Below are positions 58,090-64,000 of a stretch of 64,000 bases of DNA, one piece after another. Position 1 is the stretch's first letter. The number at the start of each line of letters is the position of its first letter. The notes below the pieces were generated by a model. The model ran no database searches. It saw only the letters and a program-made list of their open reading frames with translations, and was not told the origin of the DNA. This stretch comes from Amborella trichopoda (Eukaryota > Streptophyta > Magnoliopsida > Amborellales > Amborellaceae), in assembly GCF_000471905.2 (NCBI RefSeq), contig NW_006498220.1, positions 2,002,858 through 2,066,857 on the forward strand, written 5' to 3'. Both the position numbers and the translations under genes were made by a program.

Positions 58090-58316
58090 AGTTTCTCAAC
58101 GCACATTTTGGCTCTTATAAGGCCTCTTTTTGTGGTCATTTCATGGGAGAAAAGGAGAGAGAGAGAGAAAGAGAAAAACCCTAGTAGAGAAAAAAGAAAC
58201 AAGAAAGATGGAGAGAGAGAGAAAAAAATGCTAGTAGAGAAAAAAGAAACAAAAGAGATGGAGAGAGAGAGAAAAACCTTGGATAGAAAGAAAAACCCTA
58301 GGATAGAGAAATAAAA
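58090..58316 (-). repeat. Inverted pyrimidine block inside a satellite unit
   Basis: In this unit the segment is purine-rich on the plus strand (AGAGAAAAACCCTAG) and reads, in reverse, TATCCTAGGGTTTTTCTTTC ... GACCACAAAAAGAGGCCTTA, exactly the order of modules in the other units. Sequence on both sides is in normal orientation, so only this ~230-bp block is inverted. Confidence 0.9.
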
Positions 58317-61300
58317 CAACACCCATAAAAAGCAAATCCTCGGTCAAAATACCAAATTTTAAGAGCCACGAATTTCGGCCGCATGTGTCTTGTCGCCTGG
58401 GTGGCATGCCCTGTGTCGACGGGGCGTTATGCGCTGTGTCGCCTAAGGCTTGGCGGCATTCCCCTTGTCGCACACACCAATTTTAATCCAAATTGAGATT
58501 TTTCACTTCTGGTGTGTTCCTCAGCCTTTTGTAAAGCTTTCGATGAAATTTTGGGTTAAAAAGGATTTGTTTACTATTTTTAATGATCTTTTTTGTAAAA
58601 CAAAGCAATTGTAGGATGACTTGGGCAACACGCCCTTTGTCGCCTGGGTGGCACGCCCCATGTCAGCCAAATCAAACCTTGTCCAAAGTGATGTTTTTCA
58701 ATTTGACAGTCTTCCTCTACATATTATGAAGCTCTTAGAGAAACTTTGGGTCAAAATGGATTCTGTTACTACTTTTAATGAATTTTTTGGTAAAACAGAG
58801 CGTTTACGAAAATTTGGGTTGAAACAGGGCTTCTAAGGGGTTCCCGGTCGGCAGACTGATTCTGGGTCACAAGGTAGGTTGTGTGAGCTATGGATTTGGG
58901 TTTATTAGGTTAAGTGTGTTCCGAAGGGTTCAAGAAATCATAGAATTTGCCAGTTTTAAAATGGGGCGTCTACAGTTGCCCTGTTAAAGTGGGCGCCAAA
59001 CTATTTATGACAAAAATTAGACAGATCTTCCGATGAAGATCTCTCGATTTTAAAGAGTGGGACAAATAGAATGCATATTTGAGACCAGATCTACCAGGAA
59101 ACGAGCATATCAGCTTTAAAATCTATGGCAGGGCATGCATGATCCAAAGCATCCAAAATACGATGTTAAAGCGAATAACCAGATCAAAATGAAATTGAAA
59201 CAGTAGAAAAGAATAAAAAAGAAGAAAGGTAAATGATACCAAACAGGGCCTAATGGCTTGGGACTCCCAAGACTTCTGGGGCTTGCCCTATTCAGAGCCT
59301 ACCCTCTTTTATCTCTCTGATCCGGATATTAGCTTGCAAGTCTCTTCAGTATAGGGTGGTTGTGCCCTATATATGGTTCTAGGTGTCTTAGATCTAGGCT
59401 CTCTCTGACATAAGGGTTGAAGTTCCAAGAGGCTGAGGGTTTTCTGAAGCTATCCCTACTGTTTCTCATCTTTTCAGTTTTCTATCTGAATCCTAGTGTT
59501 TTTCACATATTTGGGTGGCACGGGTTTTGTCGCCTGAGCGGCACACCCTGTGTCGCCTAAGGCTGGGCGGCATGCCCCATGTCACACATACCAGTTTTTG
59601 TCCAAATTGAGATTTTTCACTTCTGGTGTGTTCCTCACCCTCATGTTAAGGTCTCTAAGAAATTTTTGGTTAAAAAAGATTTCTTAACTATTTTTAATGA
59701 TTGTTTTGGTAAAACAGGGCAATTGTAGGATGACTTGGGCGACATGCCCTGTGTCGCCTGGGCAGCACACCCCATGTCGCCCAATCCAAAATTTGTCCAA
59801 AGTGATCTTTTCAAATTTTGGTGTCTTCCTCAGCCTCTTTTGAAGGTCTCAGAGAAAATTTGAGTGAAAACGGATTTTGTTTTCTATTTTTAATGAATGT
59901 TTTGGTAAATCAGGGAGTTTACAGAAATTTGGGTCAAAATTGGCTTTCTATAGGGTTTCGGGTAAGCAGACTGGTTCAGGGTCACAAGATAGGTTATGTG
60001 AACTATGGATTTGGGTTTACTAGGTTAAGTGTGATCCTAAGGGTTCATGAAATCATAGAATTTGCCAGTTTTAAAATGGGGTGTCTACAATTGTCCTGTT
60101 AAAGTTGGCGTCAAACTCTTTATGATGAAATCAGTCAGATCTTTCCATGAAGATCTCTCGATTTTAACACCTTAAACTAAATGAAAATGCAAGAAATAAA
60201 ATGGTAAAGTAAGTGGGACAAATATTATTCAGATCTGAGGTCAGATCTGCCCGGAAACAAGCAGATCTACTCTCAGATCTTTGGCAGGGCCAGCATGATC
60301 CAAAGCATCCAAAACATGACTTTAAAGTGAATGAACAGATCAAAATTAAATTAAAATAGTAAAGAAGAATAAAAAAGAAGAGGGGAAAATGATACTAAAT
60401 CGGGCCAGATGGTCCGGGACTCCCGAGCCTTCAGGGGCTCGCCCGTATCGGAGTCGGTCCTCTTTTACCTCTTTGATCCAGATATTATTCAGCAAGTCTC
60501 TTCCATAAAGGGTGATTGTGCCCTATAGATTGTTCTAGGTGTCTTAGATCAAGGCTTTTTCAGGCTTAAGGGTTGAAGTTCCAGGAGGCTGGGGTTTTTT
60601 GAAGCTATCCCTAGGGTTTCTCATCTTTCTGAGTTTTCTATCTCCATCCTAGGGTTTTTCCTCTCTATCCAGAGGTTTTCTCTCTCTCCATCTCTTCTAT
60701 TTATTTTTTCTCTTCTAGAGTTTCTCTCTCTCTCTCTCCATATCTCTTGTTTCTTTTTTATTTGCTTAGGGTTTTTCTCTCTCTCTCCATCTCTCCCATC
60801 AAATGACCACAAAAAGAGGCCTTATAGGGGTCAAAACACGTTGAGAAAGAAAAGCATCCGTAACAAGCAATTCCTAGGTCAAAACGAAAAATTTTGAGAG
60901 TCACGGATTTGGGCAGCCCAGTTCGTATCACACGGGCAGCACTAATCGGGTCTCCTTGGCCGCACGCCCTACGTCGCCTGGGCGACATGCTGCGTGTCGT
61001 CGAAACCAAAACTTGTCCAAAGTGATGCTTTTCAATTTTGGTGTCCTCGTCTGCCACTTGCGAAGCTCTCAGAGACAATTTTGTTCAAAATGGATTGTTT
61101 TTTTCCTATATTTAATGAATGTGATGATAAAACGAGGCATTTACAGAAATCTGGGTCAAAACAGGGTTTCTACAAGGTTCTGGGTAAGCGGAGTGGATCT
61201 TGGTCACAAGGCAGGTTGCGTGAATTATGGATTTGGGTTTACTAGGTTATGGATGATCCTAAGGGTTCAAGAAATCATATAATTTGCCCGTTTTACGATG

Positions 61301-61643
61301 GGGAGTCTATAGTTGCCAATTAAAGTGGGGGCTAAACTATTTATGATGAAAAATAGATCAATCATCAGATGAAGATCTCTCGATTTTAACTCTGCAAGAT
61401 AAATGAAAATGTTAGAAATAAAATCATAAATAAAGTGGGACAAATCAAATTCAGATCTAAGCCAGATCTGGCCGAAAACGAGCAGATCTGCTCTCAAATC
61501 TATGATAGGACCAGCATGATCTAGAGCGTCCAAAACACAATTTAAAAGAGAATAAGCAGATCAAAATGAAATTAAAATAGTAGAAAATAATAAAAAAGAA
61601 GAAAGGAATTTTCTTGTTACACATGCTTATTGTTACACATGCT

Positions 61644-62822
61644 TAACAAACAATTCATTAAAAATAGAAAAGAAATCCATTTTGAACCAAATTGTCTCGA
61701 GAGCTTCACAAGCGGCTAAGGAAGACACAAAAATTGAAAAACATCACTTTGGACAAGTTTTGGTTTCGGCGACGCGCAGCGTGTATCGCAAGTCATCCTA
61801 CAATTGCTCTATTTTACAAAAAAACTCATTAAAATTAGTAAAAATATATGTTTTGACCAAAATTTTCTCTAAGAGCTTCAAAAGAGGCTAAGTAACACAC
61901 GAGAAGTGAAAAATCTCAATTTGGATTAAAATTGATGTGTGCGACATGGGGAATGCCGCCTAGCCTTAAGCGACCAGGGCGTGCCACCCAGGCGACACAG
62001 GGCGTGCCGTCTAGGCGACACGACCGTGTCGCCCAGGAGACACTATTCGTGCTGCCCGTGCGACACGACCTGGGCTGCCCAAATCTGTCACTCTCAAAAT
62101 TTGTTGTTTTGACCGGGGACTTTCTTGTTACACATGCTTATCTTTCTGAAAGAAGAAAGGAATTTTCTCAAATCTTTCTTGTTACACATGCTTATCTTTT
62201 CTTTGGTAGGGATTTTCTCTCTCCCTCCATCTCTCCAGTTTATTTTTTCTCTACTAGGGTTTTTCTCTCTCTCCATCTCTCTTGTCAAATGAGGGCTTAT
62301 AGGGGTCAAAACGCGTTCAGAAAGATAAGCATGTGTAACAAGAAAGTCCCCGGTCAAAACAACAAATTTTGAGAGTGACAGATTTGGGCAGCCCAGGTCG
62401 TGTCGCACGGGCAGCACGAATAGTGTCTCCTGGGCGACACGGTCGTGTCGCCTAGACGGCACGCCCTGTGTCGCCTAGGTGGCACGCCCTGGTCGCTTAA
62501 GGCTAGGAGGCATTCCCCATGTCGCACACATCAATTTTAATCCAAATTGAGATTTTTCACTTCTCGTGTGTTACTTAGCCTCTTTTGAAGCTCTTAGAGA
62601 AAATTTTGGTCAAAACATATATTTTTACTAATTTTAATGAGTTTTTTTGTAAAATAGAGCAATTGTAGGATGACTTGCGATACACGCTGCGTGTCGCCGA
62701 AACCAAAACTTGTCCAAAGTGATGTTTTTCAATTTTTGTGTCTTCCTTAGCCGCTTGTGAAGCTCTCGAGACAATTTGGTTCAAAATGGATTTTTTTTCT
62801 ATTTTTAATGAATTGTTTGTTA
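61644..62822. repeat. Near-perfect 507-bp palindrome with 165-bp spacer in the satellite
   Basis: The left arm 61,644-62,150 and right arm 62,316-62,822 are reverse complements with about four mismatches by my count. The right arm is in normal satellite orientation; the left arm is the inverted copy. The spacer is a shortened pyrimidine block. GAAGAAAGGAATTTTCT occurs at both edges of the left arm region (about 61,598 and 62,152), and TTGTTACACATGCTTA recurs at 61,615, 61,631, 62,125 and 62,186. Confidence 0.93.
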
Positions 62823-64000
62823 AAAAAAGGCGTTTACAGAAATCTGGGTCAAAACAGGGTTTCTACAGGGTTCCGAGTAGGCAGACTGGTTCTAAGTCAC
62901 AAGGTAGGTTGTATGAACTATGGATTTGGGTTTACTTGGTTAAGTGTGGTCCTAAGGGATCAGGAAATCATAGAATTTGGTCGTTTTGAAATGGGGTGTG
63001 TACAGTTGCCTTGTTAAAGTGGGGGCCCAACTATTTATGATGAAAATCAAATAGATCTTCCAATGAAGATCTCTCAATTTTAACATCTTAAAATAAATGA
63101 AAATTCAAGAAATAAAATGGTAAAGAAAGTGGGACAAATCGAATTCAGATCTGAGGCCAGATCTGCTGGGAAATGAGTAGATCGGCTCTCAAATCTATAG
63201 TAGAACCAGCATAATCTAGAGTATCCAAAACAAGATTTTATAGCGAATAAGCATATCAAAATGAAATCAAAACAGTAGAAAAGAATAAAAAAGAAGATAG
63301 GAAAATGATACCAAACCGGGCCGAATGGCCCGGGGGCCGAATGGCCCGGGACTCCTGAGCCTTTTGGGGCTCGCTCGTATCACAGCCGGTCCTCTTTTGT
63401 GTCTCTGATCAGGATATTAGCTAGCAAGTATCTTCAGTCAAGGGTAGTTATTCCCTATAGATGGTTTTAGGTGTCTTAGATCGAGGCTCTCTCAGGCTTC
63501 AGGGTTGAAGTTCCAATAAGCTGGGGGTTTTCTGAAGCCATCCTTAGGGTTTCTCTCTCTATCCAGGGTTTTTCTCTCTCTCTCTCTCCATCTTTTCTAT
63601 TTCTTTTTTCTTTGCTAGGGTTTTTCCCTCTCTCTCCATCTCTCCAGTTTTTTTTTCTCTGCAAGGGGTTTTTGCTCTCTCTCCATCTCTCTCGTCAAAT
63701 GACCACAAAAAGAGGCCCTATAGAGGTCAAAACTCGTTGAGAAAGATAAGCACGAGTAACAAGCAAATCCCCGATCAAAACGTCAAATTTTAAGAGTCAT
63801 GGAGTTGGGCAGCCCAGGTCATGTCTCACGGGTGGCACAGATCGTGTCGCCTTGGTGGCATGCCCTGTGTCGCTTAAGGTTGGGCAGCTTTCCCCGTGTT
63901 GCAGACATCAATTTTAATCCAAATTGATATTTTTCAGTTTTGGTTTGTTCCTCAGCCTCTTTTGAAGCTTTCAGAGAAAATTTAGGTTAAAACATATTTT

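Larger units (their letters stand above)
46891..64000 (+). repeat. Complex satellite array, at least 12 units of 1.1-1.7 kb
   Basis: Using the marker GATGAAGATCTCTCGATTTT, units begin near 46,921, 48,168, 49,598, 50,938, 52,271, 54,675, 56,336, 57,684, 59,032, 60,146, 61,378 and 63,062; typical spacing is 1,335-1,350 bp. Each unit has the same modules: a BglII-site-rich segment (CAGATCTG..AGATCT), a GGCC hairpin (GGGCCGGATGGCCC), GCCGGTCCTCTTTTGTCTCT, a pyrimidine block with CTAGGGTTTTTCTCTC, AAATGACCACAAAAAGAGGC, a CpG-rich block (TGTCGCCTGGGCGGCACG), a ~200-bp subrepeat present two or three times, and a tail ending TTAAAATGGGGTGTCTACAG. The array continues past the window end. Conserved reading frames within units are by-products of repetition. 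I do not recognise the family. Confidence 0.93.

Noticed and set aside
61682-62784. Identical 69-codon open frames on plus (61,682-61,891) and minus (62,575-62,784) strands
   Set aside because: They are the two arms of the palindrome in satellite DNA; similar frames appear in other units only because the repeat is conserved.
46891-64000. CRISPR-like or rDNA spacer array
   Set aside because: Units are over 1 kb without short identical repeats and spacers, and no rRNA sequence lies in or beside the array.

Overview
This window looks like heterochromatin from a flowering plant. Two things point there: degraded Ty3/gypsy LTR retrotransposons whose domains fit the plant Tat/Ogre lineage (pol with a second, archaeal-type RNase H after the usual one; LTRs of 2.8-4 kb; a tRNA-Arg-like primer binding site), and a long array of a complex satellite rich in (TC)n tracts and TTTAGGG-like motifs. 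I found no intact host gene, rRNA, tRNA gene or CRISPR array. Every coding region seen is a retroelement relic with stops, frameshifts or deletions. The species cannot be named from what is visible.

Layout. 1-4.1 kb: gene-free AT-rich DNA in which two diverged repeat families (about 193 bp and 62 bp) each occur once in either orientation around a centre near 2.15 kb. 4.5-14.3 kb: minus-strand element B0, with a tandem-repeat-rich LTR (to 7,467), an antisense extra reading frame (7,470-8,261, plus strand), then reading leftwards on the minus strand protease, RT, RNase H, archaeal RNase H and integrase (14,280 down to 9,597). 14.3-22.7 kb: element A1 (plus), a 3.4-kb LTR with a 19-unit hairpin-forming repeat, PBS, a long gag frame and a truncated RT; it is inserted in the B0 protease region. 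22.7-26.0 kb: element A2 (minus), an LTR plus a gag fragment. 26.1-30.2 kb: LTR B1 (plus), with a piece of the B internal region to its left. 30.3-31.2 kb: an unassigned 314-codon frame broken by five stops. 31.6-35.2 kb: element A4 (minus), gag and protease only. 35.2-44.4 kb: element A3 (plus), inserted in A4 gag, with LTR, PBS, gag, RNase H, archaeal RNase H and integrase but no RT. 44.7-46.9 kb: LTR B2 (minus). 46.9-64 kb: satellite array of at least 12 units of 1.1-1.7 kb, with one 899-bp run of N.

How the parts relate. There are two Tat-lineage families. Family A (A1-A4) has an LTR in which a TATA motif and AATAAA lie exactly 57 bp apart in three copies, followed by an unusually long U5 that ends at a tRNA-Arg-type PBS. 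Family B (B0-B2) has an LTR carrying 61-bp, 40-bp and 32-bp tandem repeats and an antisense reading frame between integrase and the 3' LTR. The copies are nested and rearranged, and none could encode a complete element. Many of their stops are of the kind made by C-to-T change, as expected of cytosine-methylated DNA.

The least explained signals are the satellite array with its internal inversions and a near-perfect 507-bp palindrome, the hairpin repeat in the A1 LTR, and the unassigned frames at 7.5-8.3 and 30.3-31.2 kb.
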